Source of the DNA: Enterobacter genomosp. O
Lineage (GTDB): Bacteria; Pseudomonadota; Gammaproteobacteria; Enterobacterales; Enterobacteriaceae
Direction: 5' to 3'
Length of the DNA stretch: 64,000 bases
Assembly (NCBI RefSeq): GCF_001022965.1
Contig: NZ_LECZ01000026.1
Location: forward strand, 1-64,000
Part shown: piece after piece, positions 25,787-38,518 of the stretch
Layout: every line of letters begins with the position of its first letter
Numbering within the stretch: the first letter of the stretch is position 1
Program-made: the position numbers and the translations under genes
Notes under the pieces: generated by a model
Databases searched by the model: none
What the model was told of the DNA's origin: nothing
Seen by the model: the letters and a program-made list of their open reading frames with translations, nothing else

Positions 25787-26206
25787 ATGGCAATGACTTA
25801 CCACCTGGACGTCGTCAGCGCAGAGCAACAAATGTTCTCTGGTCTGGTCGAGAAAATCCAGGTAACGGGTAGTGAAGGTGAACTGGGTATTTTCCCGGGT
25901 CACGCACCGCTGCTCACCGCCATTAAGCCTGGTATGATCCGCATCGTTAAACAGTTCGGTCACGAAGAGTTTATCTATCTGTCCGGCGGCATTCTTGAAG
26001 TGCAGCCTGGCAGTGTGACCGTTCTGGCCGATACCGCTATTCGTGGCCAGGATCTCGACGAAGCGCGAGCCCTGGAATCGAAGCGTAAGGCTGAAGAGCA
26101 CATTAGTAGCTCTCATGGTGACGTGGATTACGCTCAGGCGTCTGCGGAACTGGCCAAAGCGATCGCGAAACTGCGCGTTATCGAGTTGACCAAAAAAGCG
26201 ATGTAA
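25787..26206 (+). CDS. atpC: ATP synthase F1 subunit epsilon
   Basis: A 139-residue subunit with an N-terminal beta sandwich that binds gamma and the c-ring, and two C-terminal helices that can extend to block rotation. The [19 protein letters not shown] family motif is present. It is the last atp gene, followed after about 20 bp by a strong terminator. Confidence 0.97.
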   Translation: MAMTYHLDVVSAEQQMFSGLVEKIQVTGSEGELGIFPGHAPLLTAIKPGMIRIVKQFGHEEFIYLSGGILEVQPGSVTVLADTAIRGQDLDEARALESKRKAEEHISSSHGDVDYAQASAELAKAIAKLRVIELTKKAM

Positions 26207-26226
26207 CACCGGCTTGAAAAGCACAA

Positions 26227-26260
26227 AAGCCAGTCTGGTTCCCAGGCTGGCTTTTTTTTT
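26227..26260 (+). terminator. Rho-independent terminator of the atp operon
   Basis: An 11-bp stem with one G-U pair (AGCCAGTCTGG and CCAGGCTGGCT) with a three-base loop, followed by nine or ten T residues. It ends the atp transcript before glmU. Confidence 0.93.
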
Positions 26261-26344
26261 GATCCTTAATTCATGATGAAAAAGATGTAGAATTTTAAGC
26301 ATCAAACGTTTTTACTTCTCACTCAAATTACAGTCAGGACGCGT

Positions 26345-27715
26345 ATGTTGAACAATACGATGAGCGTGGTCATCCTTGCCGCTGGTAAAGGCACCCGCAT
26401 GTATTCCGATCTTCCTAAGGTGCTGCACACCCTGGCAGGAAAGCCGATGGTGCAGCATGTCATTGATGCCGCTAATGAACTGGGCGCCCGTCAGGTACAT
26501 CTGGTTTACGGCCACGGCGGCGATCTGCTTAAAAAGACGCTGAGTGATGACAACCTCAACTGGGTGCTTCAGGCAGAACAACTGGGTACCGGACATGCGA
26601 TGCAGCAGGCTGCCCCGTTCTTTGCCGATGACGAAGACATTCTGATGCTCTACGGCGACGTCCCGCTGATTTCCGTGGAAACGCTGACTCGCCTGCGTGA
26701 AGCCAAGCCGCAGGGCGGCATCGGCTTGTTAACCGTTGTGCTGGACGATCCGAGTGGGTATGGCCGCATTACGCGTGAAAACGGCAAGGTAACCGGGATT
26801 GTTGAGCATAAAGATGCCAGCGATGAACAGCGTCAGATTCCGGAGATCAACACCGGTATCCTGATTGCCAACGGCGCAGACATGAAGCGCTGGCTGTCGA
26901 AGCTCAACAACAACAACGCGCAGGGTGAATACTACATCACCGACATCATTGCGATGGCGCATCACGAAGGTCGTGAAATTGCCGCCGTTCATCCGGCGCG
27001 CATCAGCGAAACGGACGGCGTCAATAACCGTCTGCAGCTCTCCCGTCTTGAGCGCATTTACCAGTCCGAGCAAGCAGAAAAACTGCTGCTGGCGGGCGTG
27101 ATGCTGCGCGATCCGGCACGTTTCGATCTGCGCGGCACCTTGTCGCACGGGCGTGACGTTGAGATTGATACTAACGTTATCGTTGAAGGCAACGTCACGC
27201 TGGGCAACCGCGTCAAAATTGGCACCGGCTGCGTGATTAAAAACAGCGTTATCGGTGACGATTGCGAAATCAGCCCATACAGCGTGGTCGAAGATGCCCG
27301 CCTGGACGCGGCGTGTACCATCGGCCCGTTTGCGCGTTTACGCCCGGGTGCCGAGCTGCTGGAAGGCGCTCACGTGGGCAACTTCGTTGAGATGAAAAAA
27401 GCGCGTCTGGGTAAAGGTTCCAAAGCGGGCCATTTAACCTATCTGGGCGATGCGGAAATTGGCGACAACGTGAATATTGGTGCAGGGACCATTACCTGTA
27501 ACTATGACGGCGCGAATAAGTTTAAAACCATCATCGGTGATGATGTGTTCGTCGGTTCCGATACCCAGCTGGTGGCGCCTGTTACCGTGGGTAATGGGGT
27601 GACTATTGCCGCCGGAACAACCGTTACGCGCGATGTGGCCGAGAACGAGCTGGTGTTAAGCCGTGTGCCGCAGATAAATAAGCAGGGCTGGAAACGCCCG
27701 GCGAAGAAAAAGTAA
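26345..27715 (+). CDS. glmU: Bifunctional GlcN-1-P acetyltransferase / GlcNAc-1-P uridyltransferase GlmU
   Basis: A 456-residue enzyme that makes UDP-GlcNAc for peptidoglycan and LPS. The N-terminal uridyltransferase has LAAGKGTRM (11-19) and the DVPL metal site. The C-terminal left-handed beta helix (from about residue 250) shows hexapeptide repeats and the acetyl-transfer residues in [17 protein letters not shown]. Same length as E. coli GlmU. It is probably cotranscribed with glmS. Confidence 0.97.
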   Translation: MLNNTMSVVILAAGKGTRMYSDLPKVLHTLAGKPMVQHVIDAANELGARQVHLVYGHGGDLLKKTLSDDNLNWVLQAEQLGTGHAMQQAAPFFADDEDILMLYGDVPLISVETLTRLREAKPQGGIGLLTVVLDDPSGYGRITRENGKVTGIVEHKDASDEQRQIPEINTGILIANGADMKRWLSKLNNNNAQGEYYITDIIAMAHHEGREIAAVHPARISETDGVNNRLQLSRLERIYQSEQAEKLLLAGVMLRDPARFDLRGTLSHGRDVEIDTNVIVEGNVTLGNRVKIGTGCVIKNSVIGDDCEISPYSVVEDARLDAACTIGPFARLRPGAELLEGAHVGNFVEMKKARLGKGSKAGHLTYLGDAEIGDNVNIGAGTITCNYDGANKFKTIIGDDVFVGSDTQLVAPVTVGNGVTIAAGTTVTRDVAENELVLSRVPQINKQGWKRPAKKK

Positions 27716-27723
27716 CGGATTTA

Positions 27724-27818
27724 CCCCTCACCCTAACCCTCTCCCCAAAGGGTGAGGGGATCGTTCGGTGCGGTGTTTTTCTCCCTCGCCCCTTTGGGGA
27801 GAGGGCCGGGGTGAGGGG
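27724..27818. repeat. GC-rich dispersed palindrome, two-arm copy (glmU-glmS)
   Basis: Two 28-bp arms (27724-27751 and 27791-27818) are near-perfect inverted copies. Each carries the core CCCTCACCC...CCCTCTCCC. Related copies lie at 34701-34779, 36995-37027 and 62219-62251. In RNA it would form a very stable hairpin between glmU and glmS, a transcript that RNase E cuts in E. coli. Confidence 0.85.
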
Positions 27819-27952
27819 ATAATATAATCCTCCCCCCACAAGCAGTACCCATAAAAATAACCCCACTCTCTACAAGGCTCGGGGTGCCCGGAAAGGGCAA
27901 ATACAGGTCAGCGACAACGCAGGCATCATGCCTAAATTCGGAATCTAAAACT

Positions 27953-29782
27953 ATGTGTGGAATTGTTGGCGCAGTTGCGCAGCGTGATATTGCTGAAATC
28001 CTTCTCGAAGGTTTACGTCGTCTGGAATACCGTGGTTACGACTCTGCCGGTCTGGCTGTCGTCGATGCAGAAGGTCATATGACCCGTCTGCGCCGTCTCG
28101 GTAAAGTGCAGATGCTGGCTCAGGCCGCGGAAGAACATCCGCTGCACGGTGGTACCGGTATTGCGCACACCCGCTGGGCGACGCACGGCGAACCGTCTGA
28201 AGGCAACGCGCACCCGCATGTGTCTGAACACATCGTGGTGGTGCATAACGGCATTATCGAAAACCACGAACCGCTGCGCGAAGAACTGAAAGCGCGCGGC
28301 TATACCTTCGTCTCTGAAACCGACACCGAAGTGATTGCTCACCTGGTTCACTGGGAGCTGGAGCAGGGCGGCACGCTGCGTGAAGCAGTGCTGCGCGCTA
28401 TCCCTCAGCTGCGCGGTGCGTACGGTACGGTGATCATGGACTCACGCGATCCGTCCACGCTGCTGGCCGCACGTTCCGGTAGTCCAATGGTTATCGGTCT
28501 GGGCATGGGTGAAAACTTTATCGCCTCTGACCAGCTGGCGCTCCTGCCGGTGACCCGTCGCTTTATCTTCCTGGAAGAGGGTGATATCGCGGAAGTGACT
28601 CGCCGCAGCGTGACCGTATTCGATACCAAAGGCGAGCAGGTTAAACGCCAGGAGATCGAATCTAACCTGCAGTACGACGCGGGCGACAAAGGCGCTTACC
28701 GTCATTACATGCAGAAAGAGATTTACGAGCAGCCAAACGCCATCAAAAACACCCTCACCGGGCGCATCAGCCACGGCGAGGTTGACCTCAGCGAGCTGGG
28801 TGCAAACGCGAACGAACTGCTCGGCAAGGTTGAGCATATTCAGATCGTGGCCTGCGGCACCTCCTACAACTCCGGTATGGTCTCTCGCTACTGGTTTGAA
28901 TCCCTGGCGGGCGTGCCGTGCGACGTGGAAATCGCGTCTGAATTCCGCTATCGCAAATCCGCGGTGCGTCGTAACAGCCTGATGATCACCCTTTCCCAGT
29001 CTGGTGAAACGGCGGATACCCTGGCCGCGCTGCGTCTCTCGAAAGAGCTGGGTTACCTGGGTTCTCTGGCCATCTGTAACGTCCCGGGCTCCTCGCTGGT
29101 GCGTGAATCCGATCTGGCGCTGATGACCAAAGCGGGCACCGAAATCGGCGTGGCCTCCACCAAAGCGTTTACCACTCAGCTGACCGTACTGCTGATGCTG
29201 GTGGCGAAGCTGGCGCGTCTGAAAGGTGAAGACGCCTCTGTTGAGCATGACATCGTTCATGGTCTGCAGGCGCTGCCGAGCCGTATTGAGCAGATGCTGT
29301 CTCAGGACAAACGCATTGAAGCGCTGGCGGAAGATTTCTCCGACAAGCATCACGCCCTGTTCCTGGGCCGTGGCGATCAGTATCCGATTGCGCTGGAAGG
29401 CGCGCTGAAGCTGAAAGAGATCTCATACATTCACGCAGAAGCCTATGCGGCAGGCGAGCTGAAACACGGCCCGCTGGCGCTGATTGACGCCGATATGCCG
29501 GTCATCGTTGTGGCTCCTAACAACGAACTGCTGGAGAAACTGAAATCTAACATCGAAGAAGTGCGCGCCCGCGGTGGTGTTCTGTACGTCTTCGCCGATA
29601 AAGATGCCGGTTTTGTCAGCAACGACAACATGCACATCATTGAGATGCCGCATGTGGAAGAGGTGATTGCGCCAATCTTCTACACCGTTCCGCTGCAGTT
29701 GCTGGCCTATCACGTGGCGCTGATCAAAGGCACCGACGTTGACCAGCCGCGTAACCTGGCGAAGTCTGTCACCGTAGAATAA
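27953..29782 (+). CDS. glmS: Glutamine-fructose-6-phosphate aminotransferase GlmS
   Basis: A 609-residue enzyme that makes glucosamine 6-phosphate from fructose 6-phosphate and glutamine, the first step to amino sugars. Cys2 (MCGIVGAV) becomes the catalytic N-terminal cysteine of the glutaminase domain; two SIS sugar-isomerase domains follow (GTSYNSG and SQSGETADT in the first, [21 protein letters not shown] in the second). The start at 27953 is required for Cys2 to be terminal; the 23-residue extension is rejected. In E. coli it is controlled by the small RNAs GlmY/GlmZ; I saw no glmS ribozyme here. Confidence 0.98.
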   Translation: MCGIVGAVAQRDIAEILLEGLRRLEYRGYDSAGLAVVDAEGHMTRLRRLGKVQMLAQAAEEHPLHGGTGIAHTRWATHGEPSEGNAHPHVSEHIVVVHNGIIENHEPLREELKARGYTFVSETDTEVIAHLVHWELEQGGTLREAVLRAIPQLRGAYGTVIMDSRDPSTLLAARSGSPMVIGLGMGENFIASDQLALLPVTRRFIFLEEGDIAEVTRRSVTVFDTKGEQVKRQEIESNLQYDAGDKGAYRHYMQKEIYEQPNAIKNTLTGRISHGEVDLSELGANANELLGKVEHIQIVACGTSYNSGMVSRYWFESLAGVPCDVEIASEFRYRKSAVRRNSLMITLSQSGETADTLAALRLSKELGYLGSLAICNVPGSSLVRESDLALMTKAGTEIGVASTKAFTTQLTVLLMLVAKLARLKGEDASVEHDIVHGLQALPSRIEQMLSQDKRIEALAEDFSDKHHALFLGRGDQYPIALEGALKLKEISYIHAEAYAAGELKHGPLALIDADMPVIVVAPNNELLEKLKSNIEEVRARGGVLYVFADKDAGFVSNDNMHIIEMPHVEEVIAPIFYTVPLQLLAYHVALIKGTDVDQPRNLAKSVTVE

Positions 29783-29790
29783 TCCCTTCA

Positions 29791-29817
29791 GGCTCCACCT
29801 TCGGGTGGAGCTTTTTT
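29791..29817 (+). terminator. Rho-independent terminator after glmS
   Basis: Stem GCTCCACC / GGGTGGAGC with a short TTC loop followed by six T residues, nine bases after the glmS stop. It ends the glmUS transcript. Confidence 0.93.
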
Positions 29818-29861
29818 ACCCCGCCCGGTTTGTTTTTAATCAATTCCTTCACGTTTTTATT

Positions 29862-29878
29862 GATGACAATTTGTCATC
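29862..29878. promoter_or_regulatory. Unassigned 17-bp palindrome upstream of pstS
   Basis: GATGACAA-T-TTGTCATC is a perfect palindrome with one central base, in the AT-rich gap before pstS. It contains TGTCAT, the core of a Pho-box half, in both directions. It has the shape of an operator for a dimeric regulator, but I cannot assign it. Confidence 0.45.
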
Positions 29879-29927
29879 TTCAGCTATTTTTTCAGTGTCA
29901 CATAAAGAAAATATTTCTGAAAACGCC

Positions 29928-29945
29928 CTGTCATAAAACTGGCTA
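29928..29945 (+). promoter_or_regulatory. Candidate third, distal Pho box
   Basis: CTGTCATAAAACTGGCTA repeats the first 13 bases of the proximal Pho box at 29996-30013, but its second half is degraded. It lies 68 bp upstream of the proximal site. PhoB may bind it weakly. Confidence 0.4.
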
Positions 29946-29995
29946 AGCCGATGAAAGTTAAGCATTGTTTTGCGAGTTTTTAAGTTAAATTTTCA

Positions 29996-30051
29996 CTGTC
30001 ATAAAACTGTCATAATTCGTACATTTATCTGTCACCTGTTTGTCCTATTTT
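29996..30051 (+). promoter_or_regulatory. PhoB-dependent pstS promoter: two Pho boxes and -10
   Basis: Pho box 1 is CTGTCAT-AAAA-CTGTCAT (29996-30013). Box 2 is CGTACAT-TTAT-CTGTCAC (30018-30035). They are tandem with 22-bp periodicity and replace the -35; the -10 TATTTT lies at 30046-30051. This is the classical phosphate-starvation promoter layout of pstS. Confidence 0.93.
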
Positions 30052-30069
30052 GCTCATCGTAGCCACTAA

Positions 30070-31143
<1,074 letters not shown>

Positions 31144-31164
31144 CAGGATATTTTTGACGAAGAT

Positions 31165-31236
31165 GGCGGGTGGCGCTGACGCTTACCCGCCCTACGGTTC
31201 ATCCTGTAGGCCCGGTAAGCGCCAGCGCCACCGGGC
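31165..31236. repeat. BIME: paired REP elements between pstS and pstC
   Basis: Two inverted REP units, 31165-31191 (arms GGCGGGT and ACCCGCC) and 31210-31236 (arms GCCCGGT and ACCGGGC), almost the same as the BIME at 17990-18056. Its place after the abundant binding-protein gene and before the permease genes suggests it protects pstS mRNA. Confidence 0.9.
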
Positions 31237-31268
31237 ATATTCGTAAGACGTCTCATAAAGAAGAGTAA

Positions 31269-33121
<1,853 letters not shown>

Positions 33122-33156
33122 TTTTTTACGGCGCGGCAGCTCGCGGCGCCGAATGA

Positions 33157-33942
<786 letters not shown>

Positions 33943-33968
33943 TTTGCCTTAGTGCATGTGGAGAAACC

Positions 33969-34694
33969 ATGGACAACCTCAATCTTAATAAACACATTTC
34001 CGGCCAGTTCAACGCAGAGCTGGAAAGCATTCGCACCCAGGTGATGACCATGGGCGGCATGGTCGAGCAGCAGCTTTCTGATGCGATTACGGCAATGCAC
34101 AACCAGGACAGCGAGCTGGCGAAGCGCGTCATTGAAGGCGACAAAAACGTCAACATGATGGAAGTGGCTATCGACGAAGCCTGCGTACGCATTATCGCGA
34201 AACGTCAGCCGACGGCGAGCGACCTGCGTCTGGTGATGGCAATCATTAAAACCATCGCCGAGCTGGAACGTATTGGTGACGTTGCGGATAAAATCTGCCG
34301 CACTGCGCTGGAGAAGTTCTCTCAGCAGCATCAGCCGCTGCTGGTGAGCCTCGAGTCGCTGGGCCGTCACACCGTGCAGATGCTGCACGACGTGCTGGAT
34401 GCCTTTGCGCGTATGGATCTTGACGAAGCGGTGCGTATCTACCGTGAAGACAAGAAGGTCGACCAGGAGTATGAAGGCATCGTGCGCCAGCTGATGACCT
34501 ACATGATGGAAGATTCACGTACCATCCCAAGCGTACTGACGGCCCTGTTCTGCGCGCGCTCTATCGAGCGTATCGGTGACCGCTGCCAGAACATTTGCGA
34601 ATACATTTTTTACTTCGTGAAAGGTCAGGACTTCCGTCACGTGGGCGGCGACGAGCTGGACAAGCTGCTGGCGGGTAAAGATCCGAAAGAGTGA
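33969..34694 (+). CDS. phoU: Phosphate signalling protein PhoU
   Basis: A 241-residue protein of two repeated three-helix bundles with metal-binding acidic motifs ([17 protein letters not shown] in the first, [21 protein letters not shown] in the second). It holds PhoR in the off state when phosphate is plentiful. The ATG at 33969 gives the E. coli length; a TTG frame back to 33939 is rejected. It ends the pst operon, followed by a GC-rich palindrome in place of a U-tract terminator. Confidence 0.97.
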
Positions 34695-34700
34695 TTTTTA

Positions 34701-34779
34701 CCCTCCCCCTAACCCTCTCCCTATGGGAGAGGGAACCACTCGGTTTTCTCTCCCATAGGGAGAAGGCCGGGGTGAGGGG
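34701..34779. repeat. GC-rich dispersed palindrome, two-arm copy (phoU-yieH)
   Basis: Arms of about 28 bp at 34701-34728 and 34751-34778 form a long imperfect inverted repeat of the same family as 27724-27818 (core CCCTCTCCC and GGGTGAGGG). It lies between the convergent phoU and yieH and may act as the end of both messages. Confidence 0.83.
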
Positions 34780-34784
34780 AAAAC

Positions 34785-35450
34785 TCAGCGAGTAATATCC
34801 CACCCGCGCGCCTTCCACAGTTGCGGCAGCTGTGCCAGATCGGTAAACGTCGTCACTTTAGGATGTTCGATCGGCTTGTTGTGCGGATCGGCGCAGAAGT
34901 AAAACACCTCCATCCCCGCATCAATCCCAGACTGCGCGCCCGCAGACGAGTCGTCCACCAGAATGCAGTTTTCTACATTAACGTTCATCGCTTTTGCCGC
35001 ATGGAACATCAGCGCCGGGTCGGGCTTCCAGCGCTGGATATCGTAGCCGCTGAACAGCTTTTCCGGGAAATGGTGCAACATCCCGAGCTTGCCCAGCGAA
35101 TGCTGCATTTTGCTGACCGGGCCGTTAGAGACCACGCAGATGGGCACCGTCATCGCATCCAGCAACGCGTTAGCCCCGGCGATAACTTCCAGCTCGGAGT
35201 CGAACAGGCGTGCGACCTCGGCGCGGTATACCGGTTCCAGATCGGCTTTCGCCAGATCCACACCGTGTTCCTGGTTAATGATGTCGATGATCTCGTATAG
35301 CTTCACGCCCTTAAAGCGTTTAAACACCTCTTCGAGTTCCAGCGTAATGCCAAATTCCTGGAACATGGTGACATACGCGCGGGAACAAATGACCTCACTG
35401 TCGACCAGCGTTCCGTCGCAGTCGAAAAATACCGCTTCAATTCCGGACAT
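34785..35450 (-). CDS. yieH: HAD-family 6-phosphogluconate phosphatase YieH
   Basis: A 221-residue HAD phosphatase of the beta-phosphoglucomutase-like group. Motif I is FFDCDGTLVDSE (nucleophile Asp10, acid/base Asp12), motif II VVSNGP, motif III KPDPALMF, motif IV VDDSSAGAQSG. E. coli YieH acts on 6-phosphogluconate. The ATG at 35450 follows an AGGGAAAGG site; the six-residue extension to 35468 is not needed. In E. coli several genes (bgl, cbr) separate phoU and yieH; here they are neighbours. Confidence 0.92.
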   Translation of the reverse strand: MSGIEAVFFDCDGTLVDSEVICSRAYVTMFQEFGITLELEEVFKRFKGVKLYEIIDIINQEHGVDLAKADLEPVYRAEVARLFDSELEVIAGANALLDAMTVPICVVSNGPVSKMQHSLGKLGMLHHFPEKLFSGYDIQRWKPDPALMFHAAKAMNVNVENCILVDDSSAGAQSGIDAGMEVFYFCADPHNKPIEHPKVTTFTDLAQLPQLWKARGWDITR

Positions 35451-35499
35451 GCCTTTCCCTTTTAACAAGTTTAACGTTTACGTACGGCAGTTTAACGAG

Positions 35500-35515
35500 A
35501 CGCAATCGTTGCCGT
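35500..35515. promoter_or_regulatory. Candidate PurR operator before adeP
   Basis: ACGCAATCGTTGCCGT agrees with the PurR palindrome ACGCAAACGTTTGCGT at 13 of 16 positions. It lies between the divergent yieH and adeP, about 100 bp before adeP, a gene controlled by PurR in E. coli. Confidence 0.55.
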
Positions 35516-35615
35516 ATAAGCAAAATCAATGAAAAAAGTATCTCATAACCGCCACTATTGTCGCATTTTGGTATAGGATAGCGACGAATTTTCCCTCCTT
35601 GTTCGGAAATTGATG

Positions 35616-36953
35616 ATGAGTCAACAACACACTACCCAGACATCTGGTCAGGGTCTGCTTGAGCGAGTGTTTAAGCTGCGCGAGCACGGCACAACGGCAC
35701 GCACCGAAGTGATCGCCGGTTTCACCACCTTCCTGACGATGGTCTATATCGTTTTTGTTAACCCACAAATTCTGGGCGTTGCTGGCATGGATACCAGCGC
35801 CGTCTTCGTGACCACCTGTCTGATTGCCGCCCTTGGCAGCATCCTGATGGGCGTGTTCGCTAACCTGCCGGTTGCGCTGGCACCGGCAATGGGTCTGAAT
35901 GCGTTCTTCGCGTTCGTGGTCGTTCAGGCGATGGGCCTGCCGTGGCAGGTTGGCATGGGCGCGATCTTCTGGGGCGCAGTTGGTCTGCTGCTGCTGACCA
36001 TTTTCCGCGTGCGTTACTGGATGATTGCGAACATTCCTGTCAGCTTGCGCGTGGGCATCACCAGCGGTATTGGTCTGTTCATCGGTATGATGGGGCTGAA
36101 AAACGCCGGTGTCATCGTGGCGAACCCGGATACGCTGGTGAGCATCGGTCACCTGACCTCTCATAACGTGCTGCTGGGCGTGCTGGGCTTCTTTATCATC
36201 GCGATCCTGGCTTCCCGCAATATCCATGCGGCGGTGCTGGTGTCTATCGTGGTCACCACGCTGCTGGGCTGGATGCTGGGCGACGTTCACTATAACGGTA
36301 TCGTCTCTGCGCCGCCGAGCGTCTCTACCGTCATTGGCCACGTCGATCTGGCCGGTTCCCTGAACCTGGGCCTGGCGGGCGTGATTTTCTCCTTCATGCT
36401 GGTCAATCTGTTTGACTCCTCCGGTACGCTGATTGGCGTAACCGACAAAGCGGGTCTGGCAGATGAGAAAGGGAAATTCCCTCGCATGAAGCAGGCGCTG
36501 TTTGTGGACAGTATTTCCTCTGTGACTGGTGCTTTTATCGGGACCTCGTCTGTTACCGCTTACATTGAATCCTCTTCCGGGGTTTCCGTGGGCGGACGCA
36601 CCGGTCTGACGGCGGTGGTGGTGGGGATTCTGTTCCTGCTGGTGATCTTCCTCTCTCCGCTGGCGGGCATGGTTCCACCGTATGCGGCTGCGGGCGCGCT
36701 GATCTACGTGGGGGTGCTGATGACCTCCAGCCTGTCGCGCGTGAAGTGGGATGATTTAACCGAAGCGGTGCCGGCGTTTATTACCGCCGTGATGATGCCG
36801 TTCAGCTTCTCGATTACCGAAGGTATCGCGCTGGGCTTTATCTCCTACTGCGTAATGAAGATTGGCACCGGTCGCTTCCGCGACCTCAGCCCGTGCGTCA
36901 TCATTGTGGCGCTGCTGTTTGTGCTGAAGATTGTGTTCATCGACGCCAAATAA
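35616..36953 (+). CDS. adeP: Adenine permease AdeP (NCS2/AzgA-type)
   Basis: A 445-residue purine:H+ symporter with about 12 to 14 membrane segments. AzgA-branch motifs are clear: TEVIAGFTTFLTMVYIVFVNP near the start, APAMGLNAFFAF, and NLFDSSGTLIGVTDKAGL with ESSSGVSVGGRTGLTAVVVG in the second half. It follows E. coli AdeP (YieG) closely. Three possible starts lie together (TTG 35610, ATG 35613, ATG 35616); I chose the last to match the family. Confidence 0.94.
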   Translation: MSQQHTTQTSGQGLLERVFKLREHGTTARTEVIAGFTTFLTMVYIVFVNPQILGVAGMDTSAVFVTTCLIAALGSILMGVFANLPVALAPAMGLNAFFAFVVVQAMGLPWQVGMGAIFWGAVGLLLLTIFRVRYWMIANIPVSLRVGITSGIGLFIGMMGLKNAGVIVANPDTLVSIGHLTSHNVLLGVLGFFIIAILASRNIHAAVLVSIVVTTLLGWMLGDVHYNGIVSAPPSVSTVIGHVDLAGSLNLGLAGVIFSFMLVNLFDSSGTLIGVTDKAGLADEKGKFPRMKQALFVDSISSVTGAFIGTSSVTAYIESSSGVSVGGRTGLTAVVVGILFLLVIFLSPLAGMVPPYAAAGALIYVGVLMTSSLSRVKWDDLTEAVPAFITAVMMPFSFSITEGIALGFISYCVMKIGTGRFRDLSPCVIIVALLFVLKIVFIDAK

Positions 36954-36958
36954 ACAGC

Positions 36959-36985
36959 AAGCCCTTTTCGAAGAAAAGGGCTTTA
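36959..36985 (+). terminator. Probable terminator between adeP and chrR
   Basis: Stem GCCCTTTTC / GAAAAGGGC with a three-base loop, then TTTAGTGTTT. The U tract is broken, so it may be moderate in strength. It lies 8 bp past the adeP stop. Confidence 0.75.
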
Positions 36986-36994
36986 GTGTTTGTA

Positions 36995-37027
36995 CCCTCT
37001 CCCCGTGGGAGAGGGCCAGGGTGAGGG
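36995..37027. repeat. GC-rich dispersed palindrome, single copy (adeP-chrR)
   Basis: CCCTCTCCC and GGGAGAGGG form a tight hairpin, followed by CCAGGGTGAGGG. It is one unit of the family seen at 27724, 34701 and 62219, here directly behind the adeP terminator. Confidence 0.82.
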
Positions 37028-37046
37028 CATCAGCCCGCACTTCACC

Positions 37047-37613
37047 TTACGCCTTCACCCGCTTAATATAATCCCCAAACGCCGTCAGCTGGCCAGAGAG
37101 ATGGTCGCGCGTGCTCTGATCCACCACTTCACCCGTTTGCGGGTCGACCTTGTTCTGAATCACTCCGCCCATAAATTCCGGCTTGTTCATCACCATCGCA
37201 TCCAGGAATACCAGGATCTGGCGCAGGTGATACTGACAGCGTGCGCCACCAATGGCCCCCATTGAACTGGTCTGTATCAGCACCGGTTTGCCCGAGAGCG
37301 GCTGCTCCGGTAAACGCGACAGCCAGTCAATGGCGTTTTTCAGGCCACCCGGAACCGAGTAGTTATACTCCGGCGTGACGATGACCACGCCGTCGGCCTG
37401 GCGAATCTGCTCTGCCAGGGCCTCAACGCTCTGCGGGAAACCCTCTTCCTGCTGCACGTCTGCATCATAGAGCGGAATATCGCCAATAGACGGCAGGGCG
37501 CTAATTTCCATACCTGCCGGTGCCAGCTGAGGCAGCGTGCGGGCAACCATCCCGTTAAATGAACCTTTGCGCAGGCTTCCCAGTAACGTAACTACTTTCA
37601 ACGTATCAGACAT
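37047..37613 (-). CDS. chrR: NAD(P)H-dependent FMN reductase ChrR (quinone/chromate reductase)
   Basis: A 188-residue flavodoxin-fold reductase. The FMN phosphate loop is LGSLRKGSFNGMVART near the N-terminus, and the second FMN-contact region is PEYNYSVPGGLKNAIDW. E. coli ChrR (YieF) reduces quinones and also chromate. A CAGGAG site precedes the start. yieE ends 36 bp upstream on the same strand, so they are probably one transcript. Confidence 0.94.
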   Translation of the reverse strand: MSDTLKVVTLLGSLRKGSFNGMVARTLPQLAPAGMEISALPSIGDIPLYDADVQQEEGFPQSVEALAEQIRQADGVVIVTPEYNYSVPGGLKNAIDWLSRLPEQPLSGKPVLIQTSSMGAIGGARCQYHLRQILVFLDAMVMNKPEFMGGVIQNKVDPQTGEVVDQSTRDHLSGQLTAFGDYIKRVKA

Positions 37614-37649
37614 GATTACTCCTGTTTCATCATGATGACCCTGATCGGA

Positions 37650-38396
37650 TCAGCTAAGGGTATATGCTTTTTCTGCCGGTAAACTGGTTAAACGCATCAG
37701 GCGTGCGGCGGGCTCGTTGGCGCGCTCGGGCACATCAGGAAGGCTACGCCATCCCTGTTGACTGTCAAATTCCCAGATTTTCATGCGTTCGATGGCGGGG
37801 GTCACCGCAATGGACCAAATGAGCACATCCTCTGCGTCACTGAGCGCCTCTACCAGCGTGGCTTTGGCGGCACGCAGGCGTCCGGAGCCTGGCAGCAGCT
37901 GCAGCAGACTGGCGTCGTCTGACGCGCAGCCGCAGAGCTTGCGAATGCTCTGGCGCAGGGTGATGAGCTGGGTTCTGGCCTCGATGGGATCGTTCTGGTT
38001 GCGCACCCACAGCTGTTCATTGCTTGAGAGCGGGTAGTCATCGTGCGGGTTTGCACCGTGGAAGCCCCGCGTCGCGCGCTGAAGTTCCATATCCAGCCCG
38101 CAATCCCCTTCGGTGGCCAGCGCGACGCCAATGATATTGCCCGTGTAGGCAATGGAAAATCGCGGGAGCTCCGGGTCGGCAAAGACCGGGCGGCCTTCTG
38201 GTTGGGTAATGATGTCCGGCAGTTCGGTGGTGCCGTACAGCATAAACAGCAGTTCCGCGAGAAGCGCCCGGGACGCTAAAAAGCGCGTCCTGCGGTGTTC
38301 CGGGAGAGTGAGTGCTTCACTGTGGCAGGATGAAGATAGTCTGGCCGATACGAGACGTCCTTCTGTAAGTATCCCTCTTGCAAAGTGCGTAGCCAT
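37650..38396 (-). CDS. yieE: 4'-phosphopantetheinyl transferase superfamily protein YieE
   Basis: A 248-residue protein resembling E. coli YieE. The first superfamily motif is clear as CGLDMELQRATRGF (magnesium-binding Asp and Glu), preceded by FSIAYTGNIIGVAL. The second motif, usually WSxKEAxxK, is weak: the matching region reads QLITLRQSIRKLCG, without the usual Lys-Glu pair. Whether it modifies a carrier protein is unproven. An AAGGAG site lies six bases before the ATG. Confidence 0.85.
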   Translation of the reverse strand: MATHFARGILTEGRLVSARLSSSCHSEALTLPEHRRTRFLASRALLAELLFMLYGTTELPDIITQPEGRPVFADPELPRFSIAYTGNIIGVALATEGDCGLDMELQRATRGFHGANPHDDYPLSSNEQLWVRNQNDPIEARTQLITLRQSIRKLCGCASDDASLLQLLPGSGRLRAAKATLVEALSDAEDVLIWSIAVTPAIERMKIWEFDSQQGWRSLPDVPERANEPAARLMRLTSLPAEKAYTLS

Positions 38397-38518
38397 TGTT
38401 CGCTCCTTGATAATGGTCGTAATCGGTTAAACGGTTACATGATTATCGCTTAACTTGACTCCTGTTTTAATCAGTAAATGGGAGTAAGAGAAGCCTTAGG
38501 ACCGAACTTTACATTTTC

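Noticed and set aside
27724..27818. CRISPR-like look of the repeated GC-rich arms
   Set aside because: There are only two inverted arms, no direct repeats with unique spacers, and no cas genes nearby.
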